Assembly (NCBI RefSeq): GCF_040811775.1 | Contig: NZ_JBFNXW010000005.1 | Location: 1 to 64,000, forward strand | Reading direction: 5' to 3' | From: Balneola sp. MJW-20 | GTDB taxonomy: Bacteria; Bacteroidota; Rhodothermia; Balneolales; Balneolaceae | Length of the DNA: 64,000 nucleotides | Shown: one piece after another, positions 19,110-29,686 of the stretch | Layout of the letters: every line of letters starts with the position of its first letter | Numbering within the stretch: the stretch's first letter is position 1 | The notes under the pieces: generated by a model | What the model was told of the DNA's origin: nothing | What the model saw: the letters and a program-made list of their open reading frames with translations, nothing else | Databases searched by the model: none | Position numbers and translations under genes: made by a program

Positions 19110-19415
19110 TTAGCCTTTCTTGGCCTTTTCGATGGAGTGAAGCAGTTCTTCGGCTTCATGGATCAGCGTTTCCGCTTTATTCTTTGCGTCGAGTACTACT
19201 TTATCACCTTTCTCTTTGGCTTCAGATACCAGGATCTCTTTTTCTTCTTTAAGCTGATCTATCAGCTCGTTGAGTTCGTCCAGATACTGTCCAAGTCGAT
19301 AAGATAATTTATCCCGTGTATTTTTACCGGTGTCAGGAGCATAAAGCAGTGCCAGAACGGTTCCCGCGAGTGCTCCGGTTAGTAATCCTGCTAAAAAATT
19401 TGATGACTTATTCAT
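19110..19415 (-). CDS. YtxH domain-containing protein
   Basis: 101 residues. The glycine-rich N-terminal hydrophobic segment (FLAGLLTGALAGTVLALLYAP, then DTGKNTR) is the YtxH signature. A long charged coiled-coil-like helix follows (LIDQLKEEKEILVSEAKEKG...). Such proteins are associated with envelope stress in Firmicutes and Bacteroidota, but the function is not established. The start has an AAGGAGAA ribosome-binding site. It is probably monocistronic, 65 bp after the RND operon end. Confidence 0.85.
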   Translation of the reverse strand: MNKSSNFLAGLLTGALAGTVLALLYAPDTGKNTRDKLSYRLGQYLDELNELIDQLKEEKEILVSEAKEKGDKVVLDAKNKAETLIHEAEELLHSIEKAKKG

Positions 19416-19479
19416 GGAAATTCTCCTTCTTGATTATATATCAAAGTATAGGACAAAGTGGCCTTAATTGCCAAATCCT

Positions 19480-22400
19480 TTAGGCTGCTGTTCCGCTCAT
19501 TTTTCGTCTTAAAAGACGAGACCTTCCTTTTATCCATTCACGAACCTGTACCATACCTACTGAGATCGCAGGAGTAATGAATAAGGTCAGGATGGCACCA
19601 AATAAAAGCCCTCCTATGACCGCTTTTGCCAGGGGTGACCAGATCTCTGCTCCGGCACCGAGTTCCAGGGATAGAGGGATCATAGAACAGATGGTAGTGA
19701 TCGCTGTAAGCAGGATCGGACGGAGTCTTCGCCGGCAGGCTTCGAGGATATGCTGCATAAAGGGAGAGTTACGACGGGTATCGAACTTATTTCCTTTGGA
19801 ATACAGGTGCATATAATCGACCAGCACGATTCCGTTATTCACAATGATACCAACCAGCATGAATATCCCGATCTGTCCGGTAGTGGTCAGAGGAGTACCT
19901 ATCAGGTATAAGAATGCTAAAGCTCCGAACATCGCCATGGGGATACATAGCCAGATCACAAAAGGATCCCTGAAATTCTCAAAGAGAGATGCCATAATCA
20001 TATACATCAGGATCAGTGCTGCAATTAGCGCCATACCGAACTCGGAAAAACTCTGTTGTGATTCCTGGGTACCACCACTGAATTCATATCGGTAGCCATC
20101 CGGCATGACGACCTCAGAATCAAAGAAATCAATGATATTAGCCCGGTATGCATTAGCATCACCATCTACCTGAATGTTAACATCAAGGACGGTCTCGCGA
20201 TCCCGTCTTTCAAAGGAGTTGACACCCTGAGTAGGCACAAACTCTCCAACTGCTGAAACCGGTATACGCTGTCCTTCTGTCTGAAATACTTCCAGGTCGA
20301 ATAGATCTTCACGACTTCTGAGTGATGAGCTTTCGGTCCGGATCTCGATAGGGATCTCACGGCCGCCGGAAATAAAGAACCCGGCCTGATTACCCAGGGT
20401 CTGGGTTCTCATGTTAGAGGCGATCGTATTCAGATTAGTGCCCAACAGACCCAGTCTTTCACGATCTGCATAAAACAACAGTTCAGGGGTAGGGTCGGTA
20501 CGGCCGTTATCTACGGAGATCACATTGGGATCTTCCAGTAACTGGGTCTCGATCTTGCGGGATATTTCCACCAGCTCATCAATATTCGGTCCTATCAGGC
20601 TTAATCGGATAGATCCGCCACCGGAACGGAATCCCCTTCCGAAGGATAAACCTCCACCTTCTACCGATACACGCACATTTACACCAGGAGAGGTGAACTC
20701 CTGTCTCAGGCGGGCGGCAAATTCTGTAGTGGTGAAATCACGCTGATCTTCAGGTACGAGCGTCAAACTGATCTCACCACGGTTACTGGAAACAGTGTAC
20801 CGGCTGCGGCCGATAGAAGTGATCTGGGTCTCAATTTCGGGGATCTGTGAAAGGCGTTCCGCAAAGGACTCCATTACGTCCACGGTCTTTATAAGCTGTG
20901 ATCCTTCAGGTAAAGATATATTCATGTCCACCTGACCTGAGTCCGATTCAGGGAATCCCATTTTGTCTATGTTGGTATACAACCAGTAGGTGCCAAAAAG
21001 AATGGCAAATAATGAGAGGGTAGGGATCCACTTATGATGCAGTACCCAGTTCATGACATTGGTATAACCTCGTCCAAGTTTGGCTATACTTCTGAAAGCT
21101 AAATTATTCTTGTTGAACTGATCGCTATCCAGCGCAAGGAGGGATACAACCGGTACCAGAATGATCGAGGAAAGAAATGAAAAACCGATCGCAAAACAGA
21201 TCGTAAAAGCGAATTCCTTAAAGAACGCGGCCTGAGTTCCTGTCAGTAATACAATGGGAATAAATACACCCAGAGTGGTCAAAGTTGATCCGAGTAGAGC
21301 CCCGATCACCTCATTGGTACCGTTCAATGCGGCATCAAACCTGGATTCACCTTCCTCCAGTTTGCGGGCAATACTCTCTGTAACCACAATGGAATTGTCC
21401 ACCAGAAGCCCGATAGCCAGTGCCAGCGCGGAGATAGTTAAAATATTCAGGGTCAGGTCCGCGAAGTACATAGCAGCAAAACTGGCCGCTATAGAGACGG
21501 GGATAGAGCAGGCTACGACGAGTGAGATTCTCCATCCACCCATAAAAATGAGGATCACTACGATCACCACCAGTAATGCGATTCCTGCAGACTGTGATAA
21601 GTTGTTTACCGAGTCTTCAATATTTCGTCCGGAATCTGATAATACCTGCAGAGTAACCCCCGGAGGCAGAATGTCATTGATCTCACCCAGTATTGCTTTT
21701 ACTTCATTGACAACGTCCAATGTATTTGCATCAGAATTCTTCTGAACATCAATGGACACACTGTTCTGGCGGTTAACTTTAACAATATTCGTAATCTCGG
21801 TAAACCCATCGGATACTTCAGCGATATCTTTGACTCTGATTGGGATACCATTCTCAGAGATGGTAACGATCGTGTTACTTATCTCATCAATATCGGTATA
21901 CTCTGATTCTGCTCTGACACTGTAACTGACCTTATTACTAACCACACTTCCGATCGGAAGCTGGGAGTTATTAGCCAGAAGGGCATTTCTGATATCAGAT
22001 GGCAGCAGGTTATGCTGCGCCAGGCTCATAGGGGAGATGTCAATGTAAATGCGTCTTTCAAGGCCTCCCTGTGTTTCCGCAGAGGCAAGTCCCTCGATCC
22101 TTTCCAGACGAGGTTCGATCTTCTCTATCGCAATTTCCCGTAGTTCATCCAGTCCTCGGTTAGCTGAGTAAATACTCAGCCTCATGATCGGTCTCAGCTC
22201 AGGGTCGAAGGCAAAAACCTGTGGTTCTCTCGCCTGATTTGGAAGCTCACTTCGAATCATATCGATCGCTTCACGTACCTTTGCCTCGGTCTCGTCAATA
22301 TCCACTCCTTCCTGCAGTCTTAACCGGATGAAAGCAGATCCCTTCCGGACACTGGCCTCCATAGATTCAACTCCTTCAATAGCGGATATAGCACCTTCGA

Positions 22401-22608
22401 TCGGATCAACAAGGATCCGGTTAATATCTTCCGGAGCTACATTATTATAACCAACAGAGATCGCTACTACCGGATATACAACAGCCGGGTAGAGGGTTAC
22501 GCGCAGATTTGCAGCTGCAAAGATCCCGAAAAATACCACGATGAGTGTCATCATGATGACCGTGATCGGTCTTTTTAAAATGCCTCCGGCAACGCTGAAT
22601 TTTTTCAT
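19480..22608 (-). CDS. RND efflux pump inner-membrane subunit (second pump of operon)
   Basis: 1042 residues, full-length HAE1/AcrB-type RND transporter. The N-terminus ILKRPITVIMMTLIVVFFGI is typical. TM4 contains GLLVDNSIVVTESIARKLEEG with the conserved acidic residue of the proton relay, and the C-terminal TM block contains GIIVNNGIVLVDYM and AVIGGLLFGAILTLFITP. It starts 1 bp after the upstream pump's TGA, so the two pumps are translationally coupled. The two differ markedly, so a heteromultimeric pump of MdtBC type is plausible. The substrate cannot be inferred. Confidence 0.93.
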   Translation of the reverse strand: MKKFSVAGGILKRPITVIMMTLIVVFFGIFAAANLRVTLYPAVVYPVVAISVGYNNVAPEDINRILVDPIEGAISAIEGVESMEASVRKGSAFIRLRLQEGVDIDETEAKVREAIDMIRSELPNQAREPQVFAFDPELRPIMRLSIYSANRGLDELREIAIEKIEPRLERIEGLASAETQGGLERRIYIDISPMSLAQHNLLPSDIRNALLANNSQLPIGSVVSNKVSYSVRAESEYTDIDEISNTIVTISENGIPIRVKDIAEVSDGFTEITNIVKVNRQNSVSIDVQKNSDANTLDVVNEVKAILGEINDILPPGVTLQVLSDSGRNIEDSVNNLSQSAGIALLVVIVVILIFMGGWRISLVVACSIPVSIAASFAAMYFADLTLNILTISALALAIGLLVDNSIVVTESIARKLEEGESRFDAALNGTNEVIGALLGSTLTTLGVFIPIVLLTGTQAAFFKEFAFTICFAIGFSFLSSIILVPVVSLLALDSDQFNKNNLAFRSIAKLGRGYTNVMNWVLHHKWIPTLSLFAILFGTYWLYTNIDKMGFPESDSGQVDMNISLPEGSQLIKTVDVMESFAERLSQIPEIETQITSIGRSRYTVSSNRGEISLTLVPEDQRDFTTTEFAARLRQEFTSPGVNVRVSVEGGGLSFGRGFRSGGGSIRLSLIGPNIDELVEISRKIETQLLEDPNVISVDNGRTDPTPELLFYADRERLGLLGTNLNTIASNMRTQTLGNQAGFFISGGREIPIEIRTESSSLRSREDLFDLEVFQTEGQRIPVSAVGEFVPTQGVNSFERRDRETVLDVNIQVDGDANAYRANIIDFFDSEVVMPDGYRYEFSGGTQESQQSFSEFGMALIAALILMYMIMASLFENFRDPFVIWLCIPMAMFGALAFLYLIGTPLTTTGQIGIFMLVGIIVNNGIVLVDYMHLYSKGNKFDTRRNSPFMQHILEACRRRLRPILLTAITTICSMIPLSLELGAGAEIWSPLAKAVIGGLLFGAILTLFITPAISVGMVQVREWIKGRSRLLRRKMSGTAA

Positions 22609-22609
22609 A

Positions 22610-25600
22610 TCATGCCTCCGCTTCCTGGGCTAATGGATCTTCTTTATGAACAGCATCAAAACCTAAATGCTCCACACTGCTGTTGATAATATTGTATAAA
22701 CACGGTACCACAAATAACATTAGTAATGTAGACATGGTCAGACCACCGATAACGGTTCGTGCCATTGGACTCCATGTCTCGGAACCGGATCCGATCTCCA
22801 GTGCCAGTGGCACCATCGATAATATTGTTGTGAAAGCAGTCATAAGGATCGGGCGCAAACGTCTTGCGGCTCCGGTAACGATCGCTGCATGTCTTTGAAT
22901 ACCTCTCGACTGCAGGATCTTTATATAATCGATCATCACAATACCGTTATTTACCACAATACCGGTCAGGAGTATAAGTCCTACCATAGAGGTAACAGAT
23001 ATGGATGTACCGGTTGCCCAGAGCATCAACAGAACCCCGCTAAGTGCCAGTGGAATGGTAAATATGATAATGAAAGGCTCGACCAGGCTTTCGAACTGGG
23101 AAGCCATGACCATATAAGTCAGAATGCCGGCAATCCCGAAAGCGAAGAGTAAGAATCCAAAAGACTCAGCCTGTTCTTCTGCCGTACCTGCTACTTCATA
23201 ACGGTAGCCGTCAGGCCACTCCACCCGGTCCAGGATCTCCCGGCTTTGGTCGGTAGCCGCTTTCAGATCGATGCCGGCCAGGTCTGCCCGAATCTCAGTC
23301 ACTCTCTCCTGGTCAATACGCAATACGTTGGTCGGACCGGTATATCGTTCTACCCGGGCAAGGTTCTTCAGGGGCATCCAGTCTCCGTTTGGAGTCCGGA
23401 TCTGAATGGTCGTGAGCTCAACGGACTGTGACTTATCCCGCGGGTCAAGTTCGACCAGTACTTCAAACTCAACACCCTGGTCTACAAAACTTGTTGCTAT
23501 ATTTCCTTTAACAGCATCAGCAACGGCAGAAGCTACCTGGTTCGTGGTCATTCCTACACGTGAGATGCGCTCGCGATCCATGATCAGACGAAGTTCAGGG
23601 CGACCCTGATCCGAAGTGGAAAACACATTAGTGATGCCGTCGATCGCGACCAGTTTTTCTTTTACTCCTTCCGAGAGTTCTTTTTTTACCACAGGGTCAT
23701 AACCGTAGATCTGTACGATGAGGCCGTTGTTTCCATCGGGGCTTAAAGGATCTATGATGATCTCCTGTATCTCAACCCCAGCTACTACAGCCAGTTTGTC
23801 CAGCACATCAGAGGTGATCTCAAACTGGTTTCTTTTGCGCTCTTTTTGGGGCACCAGTTCAACACGAACGGTTCCTCTGAATCCCCCGGGGCTGTCAGCA
23901 CCTTCAATTCCTTCTTTGTCGCCATAATCGGATACAATCAGACGGGCTTCCGGTACCTCACGCATGATAATATTTTCAACCTGTTCTATCGAACGCTCAA
24001 GCTCAAAGAGATTGACACCGGGTTCACGCTGTATTTCAAGGGTGAAGGCATTTTCATCTACGCGGGGAAAAAATTCTCCGCCGAGCAGATAAAAGATGGG
24101 AAGGGTGACGGCAAAAAGTATAATGCTGGCGGTTACGGTACGGCCACTGCGATTCAGGACCTTGTCCAGGGTGCTGCGATAAGAGTCTTCAACTTTGTCC
24201 AGAAACTCTGAGATCGCTTTGGCGATATTATTCTTTGCTTCAAAAGAATCGGTTTTCTCTTTAAAGAACTGGGAGGTCATCATGGGGATCAGTGTCAGTG
24301 CGACCAGCGATGAGACCGAAAGTGAAAATGATATGGTGAGAGCCAGGTCACGGAACAGGAAACCTGCAATGCCGGGCACAAAAAGGATCGGAAGGAAAAC
24401 CACAAGAGTGGTCAGGGTAGAAATGACTACCGGGACTGCTACTTCTTTAGCTCCACTGATAGAGGCTTCTTCCCGGCCAGCGCCATCTTCCCTGAATCGG
24501 AATATATTTTCAAGAACTACTACCGCATCATCTACTACCAGGCCAACCGCAAGGGTCAGGCCGGAAAGAGAAATGATATTAAGACTTAGATCTGCAAAGT
24601 CCATGACCAGGAAAGTAGTTACGATAGAGACCGGTATGGATATGGCAATGATCATAGCAGAACGTCCGCTTCTGAGGAATATCAGCAGTATCAATACCAC
24701 CAGAATGATGGCCTGTAAACCGGTCAGCAGAAGATTGGAGATCGATTGTTCAATGAAGTCGGCCCGGTTGGTAAGTACATTAATGCTGACATCTTCAGGA
24801 AGACTTCTTTTAATGTCATCCAAGCCATCAATTACAGCGTTTGCAGCCGATACCACATTAGCATCCGACTGCCGGTAGATATTCACGATCACTCCGTCAC
24901 GACCGTTAACATGCACATTTCCAATAGGCTGGGCGATCCCATCATCTACGTTAGCCACATCTTTTAAGAACAGTGGCTGCTGATTACGGACTGTTATGAT
25001 TGTATTTCGGATCTGGTCCACATTTTTAAACTCTCCGATAGTGCGCAGAGAATAGATCGTATTACCTTCCGTGAGCTGGCCTGCCGGAACCTGAATATTT
25101 TCCTGGTTCAGTTTCTGAGCGATCTCAGCAATGGTCAGGTTATAGGCACGCATCTTTTCGTTATCGATGGTCACGTTGATCTGACGCTCCAGCCCTCCGG
25201 AAGTCTCGGCAGAAGCGATACCGTTTACTCTTTCGATGCGCTGCTCTAATGTCTGTTTTGCGTAAATGCGAAGGTCACGCGGACTACGGGCATTGGAGGT
25301 TACCGTCAATACAACGATCGGTTCCTGATTTGGGTCGTAAGAGAATACTAAGGGTGACTCAGCATCATCCGGAATAGTTCTCTCCACAAAGCCAAGCTGT
25401 TTGCGTACATCGTTTTCTGCCTGGAACAGGTCCGTACCCCAGTCAAAATTCAGTTTTACTACGGATGCACCCTGGCTTGAGAGGGATCGAACTCTCCGTA
25501 TCCCGCTGATAGAACCAACTTGTTCTTCGATCGGGCGGGTTACCAGGGTCTCAATATCCTCGGGGGCCACTCCTTCATAAGCGGTATAGACCGTAATAGT

Positions 25601-25732
25601 TGGAAAAGACACATCCGGATACAGATTCAGTCTGAGGTTCTGCAATCCGAAGATCCCGAAACCGATCAGGATCAGGGTGGTCATTAATAAAGTTATCGGG
25701 CGTTCAACCGCTATTTTGGATAAAGATCCCAT
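22610..25732 (-). CDS. RND efflux pump inner-membrane subunit (first pump of operon)
   Basis: 1040 residues, HAE1/AcrB type. The N-terminus KIAVERPITLLMTTLILIGF and the porter motif SISGIRRVRSLSSQGASVVK are present. TM4 contains GLVVDDAVVVLENIFR with the Asp-Asp pair of the proton relay, and the C-terminal block contains GIVVNNGIVMIDYI and MARTVIGGLTMSTLLMLFVVP. It begins 11 bp after the adaptor gene and is followed by a second pump. In the MdtBC precedent two different RND subunits form mixed trimers; the same assembly here is an inference. Confidence 0.93.
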   Translation of the reverse strand: MGSLSKIAVERPITLLMTTLILIGFGIFGLQNLRLNLYPDVSFPTITVYTAYEGVAPEDIETLVTRPIEEQVGSISGIRRVRSLSSQGASVVKLNFDWGTDLFQAENDVRKQLGFVERTIPDDAESPLVFSYDPNQEPIVVLTVTSNARSPRDLRIYAKQTLEQRIERVNGIASAETSGGLERQINVTIDNEKMRAYNLTIAEIAQKLNQENIQVPAGQLTEGNTIYSLRTIGEFKNVDQIRNTIITVRNQQPLFLKDVANVDDGIAQPIGNVHVNGRDGVIVNIYRQSDANVVSAANAVIDGLDDIKRSLPEDVSINVLTNRADFIEQSISNLLLTGLQAIILVVLILLIFLRSGRSAMIIAISIPVSIVTTFLVMDFADLSLNIISLSGLTLAVGLVVDDAVVVLENIFRFREDGAGREEASISGAKEVAVPVVISTLTTLVVFLPILFVPGIAGFLFRDLALTISFSLSVSSLVALTLIPMMTSQFFKEKTDSFEAKNNIAKAISEFLDKVEDSYRSTLDKVLNRSGRTVTASIILFAVTLPIFYLLGGEFFPRVDENAFTLEIQREPGVNLFELERSIEQVENIIMREVPEARLIVSDYGDKEGIEGADSPGGFRGTVRVELVPQKERKRNQFEITSDVLDKLAVVAGVEIQEIIIDPLSPDGNNGLIVQIYGYDPVVKKELSEGVKEKLVAIDGITNVFSTSDQGRPELRLIMDRERISRVGMTTNQVASAVADAVKGNIATSFVDQGVEFEVLVELDPRDKSQSVELTTIQIRTPNGDWMPLKNLARVERYTGPTNVLRIDQERVTEIRADLAGIDLKAATDQSREILDRVEWPDGYRYEVAGTAEEQAESFGFLLFAFGIAGILTYMVMASQFESLVEPFIIIFTIPLALSGVLLMLWATGTSISVTSMVGLILLTGIVVNNGIVMIDYIKILQSRGIQRHAAIVTGAARRLRPILMTAFTTILSMVPLALEIGSGSETWSPMARTVIGGLTMSTLLMLFVVPCLYNIINSSVEHLGFDAVHKEDPLAQEAEA

Positions 25733-25743
25733 GGGGTATTCTC

Positions 25744-27141
25744 TTAATTATTAGCGGTTGAGTCGGCGGCGCTGGACTGACGGAGTTGTTGAATAAATGC
25801 CCGTCGTTCATCGGGATTCATTCCCTGCATCTGCTGCTGAATACGCTGTCTTTCTTCCGGACTCATATTGGCCAGTGGACTATTACCTCCTCGCGGGGCT
25901 CCGTTTCTCTGTGCAGCCTGACCCTGTGGTTGCTGTCCGTCATTACCCGTAGTGATAGGTCTTTCCGGTGACTGAAAATTCTGCTGCCCGGCTACGTTAA
26001 TGCGGGAGCCGTCTTCCAGACTCTGCTGTCCGATCACGATGATGTTGTCACCCGGGTTCAGTCCGTTCAGGACTTCGATCCGGTCTCCCTGCTCTATACC
26101 GAGCGTTAATATCCGGCGTTCGGCCACCGTGTCTCCAAGTGACACAAAAACAGAAAAGGTTCGCTCAAGATCTATCGTATTGGTTTCCGGGTTCACAACG
26201 GTCTCAACCTGTTCAACAAGTGCGCTGCGGGGGACTATCAGAGCATTTTCTTTGGTTTCAATAGCAATAATATTCTCAACAAGAACTCCGGGAAAGATGG
26301 ATTGTCCCAGACTGTTAAGTGTCACCACGACTTCACCCAGTCCGGTGGTAGGATCCAGCTGCGGACTTTTACGGGTAACAGATCCGCTGGCAGTGGACTG
26401 ATCTTCGTTGGAAACTCGCATGTTTACCGGCTGTCCAACTTGAACGGCTCTCCAGTCCTGAACCGGAAGGAAAATACGGGATTCATAGCCGGTCGTACTG
26501 GCAACCTCGAATAAGGCTGTTCCGGTAGTGGCGAGGTCACCCTCTTCCAGGTTTCTGGCAGAGATCACTCCGCGCACAGGAGACCGTACTTCAGTATTGC
26601 TGAAATTTTCCTGAGCCTGAGTAACGGATGCTTTAGCGGATTCAAACTGAGCCACCGCATTACGGTATGTCGCTTCAGCGATCTCAAACTCAGAATCACT
26701 GGTAAGATCCTGTTCCATTAATGTCTGCTGGCGGGCAAAAGCAATGCTGTCTCTTCTTAAGGCGACACGGGCCTGTTCTAACTGAGATCTTGCCTGATTC
26801 AGCTGATCCCTGAAAGTAGCGTCATAAATTTTTGCCAGTACCTGTCCCGGACGCACAGAGTCACCCAGATCAACATAAATGCGGGTAATGCGGTTACTGA
26901 CTTGCGGATTAACCTGCACAACGTTTTGTGCTTTAATATTTCCGTAAGATCGTACCTGATCAGCAATGGTGCCGATCTCAACAGGCTTTGTTTCAACACT
27001 GGTAGTTCTGGCAGAACCAACCCCACCCTGCCCGAAGCCTCTAAATGCCTGATTACCCTGTGGGCCCTCAGAATCGCTTCCGCCGCAGCTCATCAGAAAT
27101 ATGCCGCAAAGAGTAAGTACCGTAAAAATTGATCTGTTCAC
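25744..27141 (-). CDS. RND periplasmic adaptor (membrane fusion) lipoprotein
   Basis: 465 residues. The lipobox is LMSC (Cys19). The adaptor architecture is visible: a lipoyl half (VNPQVSNRITRIYVDLGDSV), a coiled-coil hairpin (about 105-170, alternating Gln/Ala/Arg), the second lipoyl half (FSNTEVRSPVRGVISARNLE), a beta barrel and a membrane-proximal domain. The last about 80 residues are a Gln/Pro/Gly-rich tail ending in two MSPEERQRIQQQM / MNPDERRAFIQQL-like helices, unusual for the family. It heads the efflux operon. No outer-membrane TolC-type channel is encoded here, so one must be supplied from elsewhere. Confidence 0.92.
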   Translation of the reverse strand: MNRSIFTVLTLCGIFLMSCGGSDSEGPQGNQAFRGFGQGGVGSARTTSVETKPVEIGTIADQVRSYGNIKAQNVVQVNPQVSNRITRIYVDLGDSVRPGQVLAKIYDATFRDQLNQARSQLEQARVALRRDSIAFARQQTLMEQDLTSDSEFEIAEATYRNAVAQFESAKASVTQAQENFSNTEVRSPVRGVISARNLEEGDLATTGTALFEVASTTGYESRIFLPVQDWRAVQVGQPVNMRVSNEDQSTASGSVTRKSPQLDPTTGLGEVVVTLNSLGQSIFPGVLVENIIAIETKENALIVPRSALVEQVETVVNPETNTIDLERTFSVFVSLGDTVAERRILTLGIEQGDRIEVLNGLNPGDNIIVIGQQSLEDGSRINVAGQQNFQSPERPITTGNDGQQPQGQAAQRNGAPRGGNSPLANMSPEERQRIQQQMQGMNPDERRAFIQQLRQSSAADSTANN

Positions 27142-27329
27142 TATAATAGGTGTTAAAATGGTTTAAATGGATATCGATCCTAAGACAATTAATTTTGCGA
27201 TAAAGTTTGAATAATCAGACAGATGTTTTGTAAAAAGACGTGATTGAATGTTTCAAAATGCAATGTATCAGTCATCAGGAATTCTTATAATTAGCTCAAC
27301 AAAATTCCAACCCAATAATCTCCTCCCGG

Positions 27330-27986
27330 ATGAAATTTTTTATTGATACCGCTGACCTCGACGAAATCAAAGAAGCTCATGATATGGGGGTTCTTGATGG
27401 TGTTACCACCAACCCCAGCCTGTGTGCCAAGATCGGAGTCAAGGACTTTGAAGGGCATATTGCCAGGATATGTGATATCGTCGATGGCGATGTATCTGCT
27501 GAAGTGGTTTCAACCACTTATGATGAGATGGTGAAAGAGGGACGAGAGATCGCGTCTATTGCGGATAATGTGGTAGTGAAGATCCCGCTGATCAAAGACG
27601 GAATTAAAGCGATCAAGACCTTCTCCGACGAAGGCATTAAGACCAATTGTACACTCTGTTTCTCTGCTACTCAGGCACTGATCGCCGCAAAAGCCGGTGC
27701 AACGTACATCTCACCATTTCTGGGAAGGCTTGATGATATCTCCTCCGACGGCCTGAAACTCATCGAAGAGATCGTAACGATCTATACTAACTACGGATAT
27801 CAGACTGAAGTACTGGCCGCGAGTATACGTCATCCGATGCACGTTCTTGAATGTGCTAAAATGGGGGCTGATGTAGCCACAATGCCGCTTGGGGTGATCA
27901 AAGGACTATTGAAGCATCCGCTTACCGACAGCGGTCTCGAGCGATTCCTGAAAGACTGGGAAGACCTTCAGAAAAGCCTTAAATAA
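27330..27986 (+). CDS. Small-type transaldolase / fructose-6-phosphate aldolase-like
   Basis: 218 residues, the compact FSA/TalB-like subfamily. The N-terminus [16 protein letters not shown] with GVTTNPSL, the Schiff-base Lys84 in VVVKIPL, and the C-terminal [15 protein letters not shown] and [16 protein letters not shown] blocks match the family. Most short forms in this clade act as transaldolase in the pentose phosphate pathway; some are fructose-6-phosphate aldolases, and the sequence alone does not settle it. It is divergent from the RND operon with a 188-bp shared upstream region and is monocistronic. Confidence 0.9.
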   Translation: MKFFIDTADLDEIKEAHDMGVLDGVTTNPSLCAKIGVKDFEGHIARICDIVDGDVSAEVVSTTYDEMVKEGREIASIADNVVVKIPLIKDGIKAIKTFSDEGIKTNCTLCFSATQALIAAKAGATYISPFLGRLDDISSDGLKLIEEIVTIYTNYGYQTEVLAASIRHPMHVLECAKMGADVATMPLGVIKGLLKHPLTDSGLERFLKDWEDLQKSLK

Positions 27987-28084
27987 TACCCAACCCGGAT
28001 CAGTATCCCTTTTTTATTAATACTCAGCAACTTAGCCTGAATTTGTATACAATGACCTGAATTCAAAATTTAATCGGGTCTTAT

Positions 28085-29611
28085 ATGCTTTTTAAAGATA
28101 TCAGGGTTTTTGTTCTGTTGCTGTTTGTAATCTTCGCTTCGGGCTTTAGTACATTAATCGCGCAGGATGATCAGTCAGAGGAAATGACAGAGATTCCAGC
28201 TGAAGAGAAAAATGTAACAAGCCACAGCATTAGAGTGGATGGGGAGACTATTCAGTATGATGCAACCGCTGCCACAAAGCTGATTTATGATGTGGAAGGA
28301 AACGCAATCGCAAGCTGGGGATATATTGCTTATACCAGGACGAACGGAGCGGATAAGTCAGACCGGCCGGTCACCTTTGTATTTAATGGGGGGCCGGGTT
28401 CATCATCCATTTGGTTACATATGGGTGCAGTTGGGCCAAAAAGAGTAGTTCTGGATGATCCGGAATTCAATGACTCAGGTTATACGCTGGTCGATAATGA
28501 ATATTCCATTCTGGATGAGACCGACATCGTGATGGTCGATCCGGTAGGTACCGGTATCACCCGTGCAGTGGGCAAGAAAAAAAATTCAGATTTCTGGGGA
28601 GTGGAGGCTGATATCTCATCCATCAGTAATTTCATCAATTCGTATATAAATGAGTATGACAGGTGGGCATCCCCCAAATTTTTACTGGGTGAGAGCTATG
28701 GGACTTTCCGTTCTGCAGGACTCGCACCGTATCTTCAGAATACCTATGGAATAGCACTTGACGGTATTGTATTGGTGTCAAACGTACTCGATCTGAGAAC
28801 CATCACTTTCGGTCCGGAAGACGATACATCTTTTATCTTATTTCTTCCCGCTTACGCTGCTACAGCATGGTATCATGAAAAGGTACCGAACCGACCTTCA
28901 GAACTTGAACTATTTGTGGATGAAGCCCGATCCTTTGCCTACGGTGCATATTCCTCTGCACTGATGAAGGGGGATGAGCTGGGTACGGCCGAGCGAAACC
29001 AGGTGCTGGACCGGCTGGTCAGATTTACCGGATTAAAGAGAGAGTATCTGGATCGCTCAAACCTGAGAGTTACAGCATCCGCCTTCTTTAAGGAATTATT
29101 GGCCGAAGAGGAGATGTATGTAGGCCGTCTGGACTCCCGATATAAGGGATATAGCATGGATCCGCTGGCTAAAGATGCCATTTATGATCCGCAAAGTGCA
29201 GCTATAAGCCCACCTTACCAGATGGCATTTATGGATTATTATCATACCGAGCTGGGCTTTGGTAAAGACAAACAGTACAATTTTTCTGCGTACAGCTTGC
29301 CCGGATTTAACTGGAATTGGACCCGGAATGCTCAGGGTACCTATTTTCCAAGCAGTCCTACCACGGTACAGGACCTGCGCCAGGCTATGATCCTGAATCC
29401 TAAGATGAAAGTAATGGTGCAGAATGGATACTATGATCTGGCAACACCTTTCTCAGGAACCGAATATACATTTGATCACATGAATCTTCCCGATGACCTG
29501 AAAGATAATATTGAACTGACCTATTATGAGGCAGGTCATATGTTCTATATTAATATGCCTGATATGGAAAAGTTCAGAAATGATACGATCCGGTTTATAA
29601 CCGAAGACTGA
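28085..29611 (+). CDS. Secreted serine carboxypeptidase (peptidase S10)
   Basis: 508 residues with a signal peptide (cut near LIAQ, residue 27). The S10 fold is clear: an oxyanion-hole segment VFNGGPGSSSIWLHMGAVGP (99-118), nucleophile Ser204 in LLGESYGTFR, a catalytic Asp in NGYYDLATP and a catalytic His in YEAGHMFYIN near the C-terminus. These enzymes trim C-terminal residues from peptides, usually at acidic pH. It is followed by a bidirectional terminator. It probably acts in the periplasm alongside the M28 peptidase and the acylase. Confidence 0.9.
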   Translation: MLFKDIRVFVLLLFVIFASGFSTLIAQDDQSEEMTEIPAEEKNVTSHSIRVDGETIQYDATAATKLIYDVEGNAIASWGYIAYTRTNGADKSDRPVTFVFNGGPGSSSIWLHMGAVGPKRVVLDDPEFNDSGYTLVDNEYSILDETDIVMVDPVGTGITRAVGKKKNSDFWGVEADISSISNFINSYINEYDRWASPKFLLGESYGTFRSAGLAPYLQNTYGIALDGIVLVSNVLDLRTITFGPEDDTSFILFLPAYAATAWYHEKVPNRPSELELFVDEARSFAYGAYSSALMKGDELGTAERNQVLDRLVRFTGLKREYLDRSNLRVTASAFFKELLAEEEMYVGRLDSRYKGYSMDPLAKDAIYDPQSAAISPPYQMAFMDYYHTELGFGKDKQYNFSAYSLPGFNWNWTRNAQGTYFPSSPTTVQDLRQAMILNPKMKVMVQNGYYDLATPFSGTEYTFDHMNLPDDLKDNIELTYYEAGHMFYINMPDMEKFRNDTIRFITED

Positions 29612-29628
29612 TCTCCCTAATAATATCC

Positions 29629-29656
29629 AAAAGGCAGTCATAGAGCTGCCTTTTTT
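29629..29656 (+). terminator. Intrinsic terminator after the S10 gene (possibly bidirectional)
   Basis: AAAAGGCAG (29629-29637) pairs with CTGCCTTTT (29646-29654), followed by further T residues. The A-run on the left arm means that it could also stop transcription of the convergent minus-strand gene whose stop lies at 29687. Confidence 0.85.
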
Positions 29657-29686
29657 ACGGTTTAACTTCTGAAGTTTACGGAGTAA

